Notes: generated by a model from the sequence alone, not told the origin. Numbered from the stretch's first letter, positions 7,061 to 15,195 are shown. The stretch: 64,000 bases of DNA from Candidatus Manganitrophus morganii (GCA_021651055.1 JAJHOH010000001.1:2542001-2606000); one strand, 5' to 3'. Translations and numbers: made by a program.

Positions 7061-8772
7061 TGGACGAAAGAACCCGAATAAGGGTGACACTGATCATGTT
7101 GATGACGGCAGGCTTATTTTTCTCCTTTGGGCAGAGCGCGGCCGAGGCGGCTTACAACTTCACATCGACCATGACTAATGCGCCGACCCCGGTCGAGTTT
7201 ACCATGGGAGATCCCGCTTCGATGACGTTTCAGATTACGAACAGCAGCACGGGGGGAGAAGTGGATCAGCGGATCTATCAGATGCGGTTTCGCCTGACCA
7301 GCGCCACTGGAGGGACCGTTTTCTCAAACACGACCGCGGCCCCGGCGGGATGGACCCGGACCTCTTTTTCCACCACCTCGATCACCTTCCGGGCCAACAC
7401 GGCGAACGATGCCATCGTCTGCACGATCGGCGGATGTCCCGCGGGACCGTCCACGTCAAAGACATTTACGTTAAACATCGTCGCCGGGCGGTATTCATCG
7501 GACGTCACCCACGACTTGCGGGATGTCCGGGCCTATTTTCAGGATTCGACCAGCCGCTGGCCTCCCTCCAGGTCGGATTCAACGGTCACCAAAAGCAGCG
7601 GAACGAGCGTCGGGCTCTGGACCCTTAAATCTCTCTTGATGACCCTGGTGCCGTCTACGACGGCAGTGCCTGTGGGCGGCACCTTCACTTTGACGATGAC
7701 CGTGACCAATCGGTCGACGTCCAACTTAACAGGCGTGACCTCGAACCCGAAGCCGCCGACACGGCAGTATAATCACTTCAACAATCCCCCGACGCCGGTC
7801 GCAGTCGCGACCACTTCGAATCCGGCCAACTTGAATCTTAATGCGGGTGCCACGGGAACCATGGTCTGGAGCTACACGACTGCGGGGTCCGGCCCCGGTA
7901 CGGTCACATTCCAGGCCTATGCCGGTGTCGGCACGAGAACGTCTAAAACCGTGATCTCCGTCCCGGTGTCGATCGGCGTTATTTCAGGAATCTTTTCGAT
8001 CACACCGACCTGCCTCTTTTCGGGGAACGTTGCGACCTTTGTCTTGACGGTGACGAATGTGACAGGAGGGACGGTGAACAACATTGTTCCCTCTGCGCTC
8101 ACGAGAGGGGGGACTGCGACGATCGGCGCCTTCACCGGACCGGCCCCGGTATCCATCGCCTCCCTCGCCAACAATAGCTCCGGCACCTTTACCTGGACCG
8201 CGACCGTCACAGGAGCGGTCGGTTCGACCTTTTCTGTCACAGGTTCTGCGACCGGCAATGGCGGGAACAGCACCGGTCCGGTTGTCTCCGGTACGGAGGA
8301 TGTGGGTGGATACGTGATCAATCTCGATGTCACCGAAACAAATCTTTCCAGCACCAACCAACCATTGACATGGTCGATTACGAATCAAGGTTGCGCGCCG
8401 GCCCAGAGCGTTTCGATCTCAGTTCCATCCGGCTGGGTATGGGGAGGAGGGGCGGAAGATGGTTACGCATTGGTAACGAACGCGGTTGGAAGTCAGGTCG
8501 AGTCGTGGGTTGCCTCCGGTCCGACCTTCGGCCCCGTTCAGTTTGCTTCTCCTTCCGCCGCCGATCGGATTCCGTTGACCGAGGGAGGAGACTTCGAACT
8601 GGTTTTTTCAGCGGTGCCGACCGCTGGAGCGAGCAGCACATTCACCGTCACGGTGACCGACGAGAATGGGGTCGCCAGTCCGCCGCAATCACAAGTTGTG
8701 AATCTGAACGCATTTAATTTTAACTCATTGAATGAGGCGAACACCGAATCGTACCGCGAGGAGTTTCGCTGA
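7060..8772 (+). CDS. Secreted multi-domain Ig-like protein of the pilus cluster
   Basis: The 570-residue protein has a signal peptide (hydrophobic stretch LIMLMTAGLFFSFG, then AAEAAYNF near residue 30) and no other membrane segment. The rest is Thr/Ser/Gly-rich and consists of repeated beta-sandwich stretches, about 35-165, 195-300, 305-400 and 415-550, each with TLTMTVTN- or FVLTVTN-like strands that recall CARDB, DUF11 and other Ig-like folds. Cysteines are few (near 128, 133, 320, 438). The start codon shares one base with the previous stop, so it belongs to the pilin operon. An adhesin or pilus-associated surface protein, in the genomic position of MshQ or PilY1, is the likely role. I do not recognise a named family. 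Confidence 0.7.
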   Translation: MDERTRIRVTLIMLMTAGLFFSFGQSAAEAAYNFTSTMTNAPTPVEFTMGDPASMTFQITNSSTGGEVDQRIYQMRFRLTSATGGTVFSNTTAAPAGWTRTSFSTTSITFRANTANDAIVCTIGGCPAGPSTSKTFTLNIVAGRYSSDVTHDLRDVRAYFQDSTSRWPPSRSDSTVTKSSGTSVGLWTLKSLLMTLVPSTTAVPVGGTFTLTMTVTNRSTSNLTGVTSNPKPPTRQYNHFNNPPTPVAVATTSNPANLNLNAGATGTMVWSYTTAGSGPGTVTFQAYAGVGTRTSKTVISVPVSIGVISGIFSITPTCLFSGNVATFVLTVTNVTGGTVNNIVPSALTRGGTATIGAFTGPAPVSIASLANNSSGTFTWTATVTGAVGSTFSVTGSATGNGGNSTGPVVSGTEDVGGYVINLDVTETNLSSTNQPLTWSITNQGCAPAQSVSISVPSGWVWGGGAEDGYALVTNAVGSQVESWVASGPTFGPVQFASPSAADRIPLTEGGDFELVFSAVPTAGASSTFTVTVTDENGVASPPQSQVVNLNAFNFNSLNEANTESYREEFR

Positions 8773-8779
8773 TCTAAAC

Positions 8780-8833
8780 AATGTTTTTAGCGCAACATTA
8801 GAAAAATAAATCTATCACTTTTTAGAACGATAG
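8780..8833. promoter_or_regulatory. Possible operator region upstream of the MerR-type gene
   Basis: Two small inverted repeats lie in the 76-base gap before the regulator gene: AATGTT/AACATT at 8780-8785 and 8794-8799, and CTATC/GATAG at 8812-8816 and 8829-8833. MerR-type proteins bind dyads, so either could be an operator. Both arms are short, and no confident promoter boxes accompany them. Confidence 0.25.
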
Positions 8834-8848
8834 GTAAACGACAGCTGG

Positions 8849-9136
8849 ATGAAGACATCGGAGATTTTACAAGAGATCGATATCCCCAGGCACAAACTCT
8901 ACTACCTGGAGCAGAAGGGATATGTCACGCCGAAACGGATTCCGATGGGAGACCTTGAAGCCCGGGAGTACAGCCGGGAAGATCTGCTCAAGATCAAATT
9001 TATCTGGAAATATTTAAGCAAGGGATTCAAACACAAGGTCGCTTACGAGATGGCGATGGAGGAGTTAAATGCCGGGGTCGGTGTCGGGCGCCAGGGATCG
9101 GAGAAGGGAGAAATTAATGGGGTGGCTGCCGTTTAA
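8849..9136 (+). CDS. Small MerR-type DNA-binding regulator
   Basis: This 95-residue protein is a winged helix-turn-helix of the MerR superfamily: TSEILQEIDIPRHKLYYLEQKGYVTPKR is the recognition region, followed by REYSREDLLKIKFIWKYLSKGFK. It ends soon after and lacks the long dimerisation helix and effector domain of full-length MerR proteins. Its last 20 bases overlap pilM, so it is translated with the pilMNOPQ operon. By position it may control pilus genes, but this is inference. No metal-binding cysteines are present. MerR-like minimal proteins also occur as recombination directionality or accessory factors; nothing here suggests a phage. Confidence 0.75.
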   Translation: MKTSEILQEIDIPRHKLYYLEQKGYVTPKRIPMGDLEAREYSREDLLKIKFIWKYLSKGFKHKVAYEMAMEELNAGVGVGRQGSEKGEINGVAAV

Positions 9137-10139
9137 AAAGCCATTTTGGGCGATTGATATCGGGGCGAGCTCGGTGAAGGTGGTCCGGCTTGGCCGGACG
9201 CGGCAAGGGATGAAGCTGCTCGACATCGGACTCAAAGAGCTTCCGATGGAGCAGGAGTTCCGGCAGGAGAATATCACCGCGGCGCTGGACGAGTTGATCA
9301 AAGAGAAAAAGCGGCCGAAGGCGGTCATTAATTTTTCCGGCCAGGCGCCTCTTATTCGATATTTAACCCTCCCCGCCATGCCGAAAGAGGAGCTTGCGGA
9401 GGCGGTGAAGTGGGAGGCGAAAAAGCTGGTTTCCATTCCGATGGAGGAGATGATCCTCGATTTTATCATCGCGGGGGGGCGGCAGGAGCGGGAAACGAAG
9501 CGATACGATTTGATTCTGGTGGTGGCTGAGAGGAACTCCCTCCGCGAGCAGTGGGCGATGATGCAGCGGGCGGGACTCGACATTGTCGCCATCGATGTGA
9601 ACCCCCTCTCTCTGCTGAATACGATTCGGATGAGCTATGGGAAAGAGCTGACGGGGAATTTCATCTATATCGACATCGGCGCCGTGAAAACCGATATGAC
9701 GATTTTGAAAGATGGTGTCCTGCGATTTACCCGGCGATTGGAAATGGGGGGGGAGCAGATTACCCGCCGACTCGAACGGGAAATGGGCCTTCCGTATGAC
9801 GAGGCGGAAAAGCTGAAACGCGAAAAAGGGCTCGGCGCGGAAGAGGGGCCGCAGGCGATCATCAAAAATGAAATCGACCGGTTTATCGTTGAAATCCAGC
9901 GGTCGATCGATTATTACCGGGCTCAGTTCCGGGAAGGGGTTTTCAAGAAGGTGATCTTGATGGGGGGAGGGGCGCTTCTTCCCGGCTTCTCCGATTATTT
10001 TGGTAGTTATTTTGATGCCGAGATGGAAATTGATGATCCCCTTGCGGAGATCATCGGAACGGAATCGGTCGGCGCGATCCGGGCAATCGCCCCTCGCTTC
10101 TCGAGCGGGATTGGGTTGGCCCTCCGTTCTCACAATTAA
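9117..10139 (+). CDS. pilM: Type IV pilus assembly protein PilM
   Basis: PilM is the actin-like cytoplasmic protein that binds the PilN N-terminus and links the motor to the alignment complex. The 340-residue protein shows the ATP-binding fold: WAIDIGASSVKVVRLG near residues 11-26, FIYIDIGAVKTDMTI near 182, and VILMGGGALLPGFSDYF near 284. The ATG at 9117 is preceded by GAGAAGGGAG and gives the normal N-terminus (MGWLPFKKPFWAIDIG). An in-frame ATG at 9069 lies inside the regulator gene and is unlikely. It heads the set pilM-N-O-P-Q. Confidence 0.95.
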   Translation: MGWLPFKKPFWAIDIGASSVKVVRLGRTRQGMKLLDIGLKELPMEQEFRQENITAALDELIKEKKRPKAVINFSGQAPLIRYLTLPAMPKEELAEAVKWEAKKLVSIPMEEMILDFIIAGGRQERETKRYDLILVVAERNSLREQWAMMQRAGLDIVAIDVNPLSLLNTIRMSYGKELTGNFIYIDIGAVKTDMTILKDGVLRFTRRLEMGGEQITRRLEREMGLPYDEAEKLKREKGLGAEEGPQAIIKNEIDRFIVEIQRSIDYYRAQFREGVFKKVILMGGGALLPGFSDYFGSYFDAEMEIDDPLAEIIGTESVGAIRAIAPRFSSGIGLALRSHN

Positions 10140-10171
10140 GGCCGCTCTTTCCGTTTATTTGGAACGGGCGG

Positions 10172-10744
10172 ATGAGGATGATGAAAGAACATATTAACCT
10201 CTTTCAACCGGATCTCCTTGAAGGATCCGCCAAGGCAAGGACCCCCCGCAAAAAGCAGTGGGCGGTCGCCTCGGCCGGGATATTCCTTGTTCTTTTCATT
10301 CTATTTTATATTCAAGAGGAGAAGAAGCAGATCCTGCTGAAAAGAGAGGTCGATGCAATTTTACAACAGCGCCAAGAACTCGAACAGCAAATGGCGGCGC
10401 TGGCCCCGGGAATCCTCACCCGCAGGGAGGGTTCCTTGACGGAAGAGATGATTTTAAAAGAGCGGATCGCCTGGTCGAGGGTGTTGGTCGAGGTCAGCCG
10501 GGTGGTTCCGGAAGGGGTATGGATCACCGGATTTGAGAACAATGCAGGGGAGGGGGTTCGCTTCGATGGCTTCGCGGTCTCCTATCAGAAAGTGACCGAT
10601 CTTCTGTCCTCACTGGAAGCCTCCCGGATGTTCCAAGATGTGCTGCTTGATTTTTCACGGCAGAATACCGAGCGGAAGGTTGACTTCTCAATCAACACCC
10701 GATTGAAGAAGGTCGATCCGGAAGTCCAATTGGGAAAGAGATGA
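10172..10744 (+). CDS. pilN: Type IV pilus assembly protein PilN
   Basis: PilN is a bitopic inner-membrane protein that pairs with PilO and binds PilM through its cytoplasmic N-terminus. The conserved motif INLFQPDLL (INLLP family) is present at residues about 8-16, followed by a membrane helix (about 31-47), a coiled coil (about 49-75) and a periplasmic ferredoxin-like domain (about 95-180). Length is 190 residues. Starts at 10172, 10178 and 10181 are all in frame. I list the longest, although 10181 gives the usual short leader before INLF. Its stop overlaps the pilO start (ATGA). Confidence 0.93.
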   Translation: MRMMKEHINLFQPDLLEGSAKARTPRKKQWAVASAGIFLVLFILFYIQEEKKQILLKREVDAILQQRQELEQQMAALAPGILTRREGSLTEEMILKERIAWSRVLVEVSRVVPEGVWITGFENNAGEGVRFDGFAVSYQKVTDLLSSLEASRMFQDVLLDFSRQNTERKVDFSINTRLKKVDPEVQLGKR

Positions 10745-11292
10745 GCGCATTGACCCAACTACAATGGTCAAAATTATCAAAAAGAGAGCGAATTCTCTTC
10801 GTCTCCACCTTATTTGCGCTCCTCTATTCGTTTGTCTTCTTTTTCCTGCAGCCGAGGATGGCGGAACGGCAGAGACTCGATGAGCAAAAGAAAACCCTTC
10901 AACAAGAAATTTCGATGCTTTCCTCCACGATCCCCGTGCTGATGCGAAGAGCCGAAGCCGCCAACCCCTCTGAATCCGAGCCGGCGCCGGTCCTTTCGGA
11001 TGCGTCGCTCTCGATGATCTTGGAAGAGCTCAGCCGGCAGGCGCGGATCAAGGAGGTCCAACTGATGGAGCTCAAACCAAGTCCGGCTGAAAAGAAAGAG
11101 GGCTATGAAATTTTGCAGATTCAGATCAAGAGCCGCTCCCGATTTTTCAATCTGGGAGATTATATTTCGGCGCTGGAGCGTCTCCCGCGCCCCATTGTGA
11201 TCGAACGTCTCAAAATTGAATCAACCGCCGAGACCAGTCCCGACGTCATCGCCGAGATGGTCCTACAGGTTTATAAGGGAGGAGGCGTATGA
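10741..11292 (+). CDS. pilO: Type IV pilus assembly protein PilO
   Basis: PilO forms the periplasmic alignment complex with PilN and PilP. The protein has 183 residues: a cytoplasmic start, a membrane helix at about residues 20-37 (ILFVSTLFALLYSFVFFFL), a coiled coil at about 40-62, and a periplasmic domain with two beta-alpha-beta units. A Pro/Glu-rich linker at about 75-85 separates coil and domain. The ATG at 10741 overlaps the pilN stop and the TGA overlaps the pilP start, so the three are coupled. Sequence conservation in this family is low; the assignment rests on topology and position. Confidence 0.92.
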   Translation: MSALTQLQWSKLSKRERILFVSTLFALLYSFVFFFLQPRMAERQRLDEQKKTLQQEISMLSSTIPVLMRRAEAANPSESEPAPVLSDASLSMILEELSRQARIKEVQLMELKPSPAEKKEGYEILQIQIKSRSRFFNLGDYISALERLPRPIVIERLKIESTAETSPDVIAEMVLQVYKGGGV

Positions 11293-11690
11293 AGAAAATG
11301 GCTGTTGTCATCCTGTCCATTTGTTTACTCCTTCTCACGCTGCCTGTTTTCTCGGCCCAGAATGCCCCTTCATTGATCGACATGAATCGCGCTTTTCTTG
11401 AAGAGAAGCAGAGTGCGACCGATTGGGGAAGGGATCCGTTTATTCTTCCGGCCCCACTCCCCGAGCAGGCGCTGTTGAACAGTGTCGAGAACGATGCCGG
11501 AAAAGCATTTTCTTTGAGCGCGATCATCTACCGGGATGGGGAAGGGGCGGCGATCATCAATCACCGTATTCTTCGTCTGGGGGATCGGATTGAAGGGATG
11601 ATGGTGCAAGAAATTCTCTCCGATCGGGTAGTTCTCAGAGAAGGTTCTAAGATAATGGAATTGAAAGTAGACCAATTTTTAGCGAAGTAA
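11289..11690 (+). CDS. pilP: Type IV pilus assembly protein PilP
   Basis: PilP links the PilN-PilO inner-membrane complex to the PilQ secretin. The 133-residue protein has a signal sequence (KKMAVVILSICLLLLTLPVFSA) without a lipobox cysteine, so it is not an obvious lipoprotein, unlike PilP of Pseudomonas or Neisseria. After a linker with the typical WGRDPFILP element (about residues 46-54) comes a beta-sandwich domain (about 70-130) with AIINHRILRLGDRIEGM and VVLREGSKIMELKV. Its position between pilO and pilQ supports the call. Confidence 0.88.
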   Translation: MKKMAVVILSICLLLLTLPVFSAQNAPSLIDMNRAFLEEKQSATDWGRDPFILPAPLPEQALLNSVENDAGKAFSLSAIIYRDGEGAAIINHRILRLGDRIEGMMVQEILSDRVVLREGSKIMELKVDQFLAK

Positions 11691-11715
11691 TGAACGCTTA
11701 TGCGGAGGATATTCG

Positions 11716-13125
11716 ATGAACGCATTTTTCACGGCCCGGCCTAGAGGGGCTCTCATCAATGTAGCGATATACTTTTCCCTCTTCCTGATTTTTGTCCCCG
11801 CAGCGATGCGGGCGGATGCACAGGAAGCGGCCGAGCGCGCGTCCATCTCGCTTAAAAAAGATGATTCCCTCTTTTCGATGGAATTCCGAAATGCCGAGTT
11901 GAAGGATGTCCTTCGCGCCCTGGGTCAAGAGAATCATCTCAATATCATTATCAGTGACGATGTCGACGGGAAGTTGACCCTCAGCTTCCGGGAGGTCACG
12001 TTCGAGGAGGCGCTCGAATCGATTTTGAAAATCAACAACCTGACCTCTTTCCGGGAGGGAGACATTATCCGCGTGATGAAATCTCCTTTCGGAGAAGGAG
12101 AGGCTGATCTTGCGACGAAGATCATCCCGATCCATTTCGGGAGTGCCAAAGAGATGCAGGAGAGCGTGAAAGGGCTGCTGACCAAAAAAGGAAGCCTTAC
12201 GATCGATGTCCGAACCAATGCTTTGGTTGTCCGTGATTATGCCTGGAACATGGCGAAAATTAATGAGGTGGTGAAGGAACTCGACAGCAAGACCCCTCAA
12301 GTCATGATCGAAGCGCGGATCGTCGAGGTGAATGCCAATTTTACCCGAGAGTTGGGCGTCCAGTGGGGAGGAGCGTACGAGTCGGATCGGTTTCAGGTGA
12401 CTGGAGCGACGAGGGGAACGACCTCAACAACCGGTTCAAATGCCCTGACCGGGGGAGCCGGTCTTTCCGGGAATAACTTTGCAGTCAATCTTCCGGCGGC
12501 GGTCGGCATCGGCTCGGGCGGGGGGCTGGGTTTTACCTTCGCCAATGCGGGATCGAGCCTCCAGCTGGATCTTCAGCTCTCCGCAATGGAAGATACCGGG
12601 CGGGGGAAGATCTTATCCAATCCCCGTGTTCTCACTTTAAATAATAAAGAAGCGAAAATTTCCAGCGGAACAGAAATCCTCATACCGACAACTTCAATTT
12701 TATCGACGGCAACCTCGGCGACGGAAACAACAGCCGGCGCCACAACGACAACAGGGGTTACTGTCATCGATGCGAAATTAGAGCTCACCGTAACGCCCCA
12801 CATTACACCGGACAATCAAATTTTGCTTCATGTGAAGACCGAAAAAAAAGATCCCGATTTTAACCGCCAAGTCCAGAACATCCCCCCCCTGACGACTCGC
12901 ACCGCCGAGACCGATCTCTTAGTCGGAGACAATGAGACCGTCGTAATCGGCGGAATTTATACCCGTAACGAGTCGCACGGAGAGAAGAGCGTTCCCTGGC
13001 TCTCAAAGATTCCCATCTTAGGCTGGTTATTCAAAAAAGAAACAAAAATGGACATCCAAAATGAACTCTTGATTTTCATTACGCCGACCGTCTATAAAGG
13101 AGGGAACGAGGTCGCCCGGCAGTAA
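11716..13125 (+). CDS. pilQ: Type IV pilus outer-membrane secretin PilQ
   Basis: PilQ forms the outer-membrane channel for the pilus. The 469-residue protein has a signal peptide (about 1-36), an N0-like domain (about 55-118, MEFRNAELKDVLRALGQ), an N1 or secretin_N domain (about 130-190), and the secretin domain to the end. The signature VGDNETVVIGGIYTR is followed by VPWLSKIPILGWLFK. It is shorter than proteobacterial PilQ (about 700) because the N-terminal AMIN domains are missing, so it resembles MshL in size. A Thr/Ala-rich insert near 325-350 may be the gate or beta-hairpin lip. It ends the pil operon. AGGAG lies at 11704-11708, ahead of the ATG. Confidence 0.95.
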   Translation: MNAFFTARPRGALINVAIYFSLFLIFVPAAMRADAQEAAERASISLKKDDSLFSMEFRNAELKDVLRALGQENHLNIIISDDVDGKLTLSFREVTFEEALESILKINNLTSFREGDIIRVMKSPFGEGEADLATKIIPIHFGSAKEMQESVKGLLTKKGSLTIDVRTNALVVRDYAWNMAKINEVVKELDSKTPQVMIEARIVEVNANFTRELGVQWGGAYESDRFQVTGATRGTTSTTGSNALTGGAGLSGNNFAVNLPAAVGIGSGGGLGFTFANAGSSLQLDLQLSAMEDTGRGKILSNPRVLTLNNKEAKISSGTEILIPTTSILSTATSATETTAGATTTTGVTVIDAKLELTVTPHITPDNQILLHVKTEKKDPDFNRQVQNIPPLTTRTAETDLLVGDNETVVIGGIYTRNESHGEKSVPWLSKIPILGWLFKKETKMDIQNELLIFITPTVYKGGNEVARQ

Positions 13126-13184
13126 GATACCCGGGCCGACGAAACCGCCTCGCCGTTTATTTTCTCGCCGAATCGAATTGTCCT

Positions 13185-13502
13185 ATGGATGAAATCGTCG
13201 TTCTGATGACCACCTCTTCCAAAGAAGAAGGGGAGAAGATCGGGCGGGCGCTTGTTGAAATGAAGCTGGCCGCCTGCGCGAATATCTTCTCTCCGATTTC
13301 ATCGATTTTCTCGTGGGAGGGGAAAATATGTCAGGAGCAGGAAGCGCTGGTGATCCTAAAATCGAGAAGAGAGTGCTTCGCCCGGCTGGCGGAAGAAGTG
13401 AAAAGACGCCATTCTTATTCCGTGCCGGAGATTATCGCCCTTCCCCTGGTGGAAGGTTCTTCGGACTATCTCAATTGGATTCGAGAGAATACTCAGCCGT
13501 GA
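13185..13502 (+). CDS. cutA: CutA family protein (divalent-cation tolerance)
   Basis: CutA proteins are small soluble trimers with a ferredoxin-like fold. In E. coli a cutA mutation causes copper sensitivity, but the molecular role is unresolved. The 105-residue sequence fits the family over its whole length: VLMTTSSKEEGEKIGRALVEMKLAACANI, then SIFSWEGKICQEQEALVILKSR, and HSYSVPEIIALPLVEGSSDYLNWI at the end. The gene sits 59 bases after pilQ and before an AT-rich gap; it has no obvious functional link to the pilus genes. Confidence 0.95.
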   Translation: MDEIVVLMTTSSKEEGEKIGRALVEMKLAACANIFSPISSIFSWEGKICQEQEALVILKSRRECFARLAEEVKRRHSYSVPEIIALPLVEGSSDYLNWIRENTQP

Positions 13503-13753
13503 CATTTCTCCTGCCTTGAACTTTGGAAAAGGAGTCTAAAACTTTCGAAAATCAATCAAAAAGGTATCTTCTTCCGGCATCACTTTATAAGATAAAAACG
13601 GGTCACTTCCCGATACCGCTCTTCACGTCGAGTCGAGATAAAATATTAAATAAATATCGTATTGTTATTATTATGATTTTTAATAAAAAATATCCCAAAA
13701 AATGAAATAAAAATTATGTCACAAATGGCTAGGCATAATGCCTTACTTTTGTC

Positions 13754-13781
13754 TTGACAAGAGGTTAAAAGCTGCTAGATT
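13754..13781 (+). promoter_or_regulatory. Promoter, sigma-70 type, upstream of the M23 peptidase gene
   Basis: TTGACA at 13754-13759 is followed after 16 bases by TAGATT at 13776-13781. The -35 box is perfect and the -10 box matches four of six positions. It lies about 125 bases before the gene start. Confidence 0.5.
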
Positions 13782-13848
13782 TAAGTGCTGTAGAGAGGCG
13801 ATAAAACGTGTCGCGGCCCGGGATTTATGATTTCGGGGGATATCCAGC

Positions 13849-13876
13849 TTGACAAAGCGGAAATGGCTGTGATACC
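13849..13876 (+). promoter_or_regulatory. Possible second promoter upstream of the M23 peptidase gene
   Basis: A second perfect TTGACA at 13849-13854 is followed after 16 bases by GATACC at 13871-13876, a weak -10 match. A start near 13883 would leave a leader of about 20 bases with the ribosome site AGGAG. The tandem arrangement suggests two modes of control. Confidence 0.35.
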
Positions 13877-13904
13877 ATCCCGGCCAAATTTTTAGGAGAG
13901 AGTG

Positions 13905-14801
13905 ATGGGGAAGACGGACGACTCCTATACGGTTGTAATTCTCCCAAGTCCCACATCAGAGCCATACCGATTTTCGCTCAGTAAAAAAACCTGCAAATAT
14001 TTAATCGGATTTTCATCGGTCCTCATATTAGTTCTTGCCGGTTTTTTCGTACAATACTTCTTAATGTTAGGCCAAATCACAGAACTAAAAGACCTTCGAA
14101 AAGAAACAAAAACCCAAAAAATCCAAATCCAGAGCTTTTTGACGAGCATTGATGATTTGAAGAATCAGATGAACCGTCTGATCGAGTTGGACCAGAAATT
14201 GCGCGTCATTACCGACATCGGACCGAGGAAAGAAGTGGGCGTCATGGGGTTAGGGGGGCAGGAAGAGGTCGATCTGTCTCATCCAGATTCCTCAAAGTTA
14301 ATGACGTCGATTCAGCTCGATTTAGGAGATCTCCAAGCCAAAGCGATCGCGCAAGAAAAGAGTTTCCAGGAATTGACCGAAGCAGTCCAGAGTCGCCAAT
14401 CTTTGTGGGCATCGACCCCCTCGATCTGGCCGACGACCGGTTGGTTGACATCTGGTTATGGTAATCGCGTCTCCCCTTTTACGGGGAGAGTGAGTAAGCA
14501 CAACGGTATTGATATCGCATCCCGCCAAGATACCCCTGTCATTGCACCGGCAGCCGGTGTGGTGAGTTATACCGGATTTGATAGTGGACTCGGAAAGCTG
14601 ATCAAGATCAATCACGGGTATGGGATTATGACCTATTATGGCCATCTGGCGAAGGCGGCAGTGAAAGTCGGACAAAAAGTAAAGCGGGGAGATGTCATCG
14701 CTTACGTTGGAAGCACCGGCCTCTCCACCGGACCTCACCTCCATTATGAAATTTATGTCAATGACGTACCCGTCAATCCAATGAGATATATTTTGAATTA
14801 A
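13905..14801 (+). CDS. Membrane-anchored M23 (LytM-type) metallopeptidase
   Basis: This 298-residue protein probably cleaves or remodels peptidoglycan in the periplasm. It has a cytoplasmic start, one membrane helix (about 34-53), a coiled coil (about 56-100 and 130-165) and a C-terminal M23 domain (about 180-296). The zinc ligands and catalytic residues are intact: H199 and D203 in HNGID, H247 in YGHL, and H278 and H280 in GPHLHYE. So it should be an active enzyme, unlike EnvC or NlpD. The ATG at 13905 has AGGAG six bases upstream; a GTG directly before it is in frame too. Similar proteins help in cell division or cell shape. Confidence 0.92.
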   Translation: MGKTDDSYTVVILPSPTSEPYRFSLSKKTCKYLIGFSSVLILVLAGFFVQYFLMLGQITELKDLRKETKTQKIQIQSFLTSIDDLKNQMNRLIELDQKLRVITDIGPRKEVGVMGLGGQEEVDLSHPDSSKLMTSIQLDLGDLQAKAIAQEKSFQELTEAVQSRQSLWASTPSIWPTTGWLTSGYGNRVSPFTGRVSKHNGIDIASRQDTPVIAPAAGVVSYTGFDSGLGKLIKINHGYGIMTYYGHLAKAAVKVGQKVKRGDVIAYVGSTGLSTGPHLHYEIYVNDVPVNPMRYILN

Positions 14802-14809
14802 GAAAGCTC

Positions 14810-14833
14810 AAGAGAAGGAGATCTCCTTCTCTT
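14810..14833 (+). terminator. Perfect 24-base palindrome after the M23 peptidase gene, possible terminator
   Basis: Bases 14810-14821 and 14822-14833 are exact reverse complements (arm AAGAGAAGGAGA). It lies 9 bases after the stop codon. Only three T residues follow, so it is a poor intrinsic terminator and may instead be a transcript-end stabiliser or a protein-binding dyad. Confidence 0.4.
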
Positions 14834-14940
14834 TGAAGGGGGGAGAGACTGCGCGGGTTTCTCTCTGGATTATCAACACCCCATCCTGGTTCGGGCCGGG
14901 GAGGCTGATCAAGATGGGCAGCAGGAGGGTTTGAGGTCAG

Positions 14941-15144
14941 ATGGCGGTGAAAGGGAAAGTCAAGTGGTTCAACGAAAAGAAGGGGTATGGTTTTATTGAA
15001 AGGGAAGATGGGGGAGATGTGTTTGTCCATTTTTCAGCGATCAAGGGGGAGGGGTTCAAGACATTGGCTGAAGGACAAACGGTCGAGTTTGAGATTATCC
15101 AGGGTGAGAAGGGTCCGCAGGCTGCCAACGTGATAAAGGAATAG
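14941..15144 (+). CDS. csp: Cold-shock domain protein (CspA family)
   Basis: This 67-residue protein is a complete cold-shock domain. It contains RNP1 (GYGFIE, residues 15-20) and RNP2 (VFVHFSAI, about 27-34) and the conserved start [11 protein letters not shown]. It binds single-stranded RNA and DNA and melts RNA structure. It has 139 bases of upstream sequence with several complementary stretches (CCCATC at 14880-14885 and GATGGG at 14913-14918), which would suit a structured leader as in cold-inducible csp genes. AGGAGGGTTTGAGG precedes the ATG. A strong terminator follows, so it is probably a single-gene transcript. Confidence 0.96.
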   Translation: MAVKGKVKWFNEKKGYGFIEREDGGDVFVHFSAIKGEGFKTLAEGQTVEFEIIQGEKGPQAANVIKE

Positions 15145-15160
15145 AATGGAGCGGTTTCAA

Positions 15161-15195
15161 CCCCGACAAGAAAGGTCTTGTCGGGGTTTTTTTTT
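15161..15195 (+). terminator. Strong intrinsic terminator after the cold-shock gene
   Basis: A perfect 10-base stem (CCCCGACAAG at 15161-15170, CTTGTCGGGG at 15177-15186) with a six-base loop is followed by nine T residues (15187-15195). This is a textbook Rho-independent terminator. Confidence 0.95.

Larger units (their letters stand above)
13503..13904. other. AT-rich gap of about 400 bases before the M23 peptidase gene
   Basis: Bases 13510-13740 are much richer in A and T than the genes around them. No supportable gene lies here: an open frame of 60 codons at 13523-13705 has no ribosome site and no recognisable product. The second half carries two TTGACA boxes, described separately. The composition change at 13510 is sharp and could mark a small inserted segment or simply a regulatory region. 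Confidence 0.5.

Noticed and set aside
9069-9116. Upstream ATG for pilM
   Set aside because: It lies inside the MerR-type gene, lacks conservation with PilM N-termini, and the ribosome site GAGAAGGGAG fits ATG 9117.
13523-13705. Open frame of 60 codons in the AT-rich gap after cutA
   Set aside because: No ribosome site, no recognisable domain, AT-biased codons unlike neighbouring genes; overlapping promoter-like sequences explain the region better.
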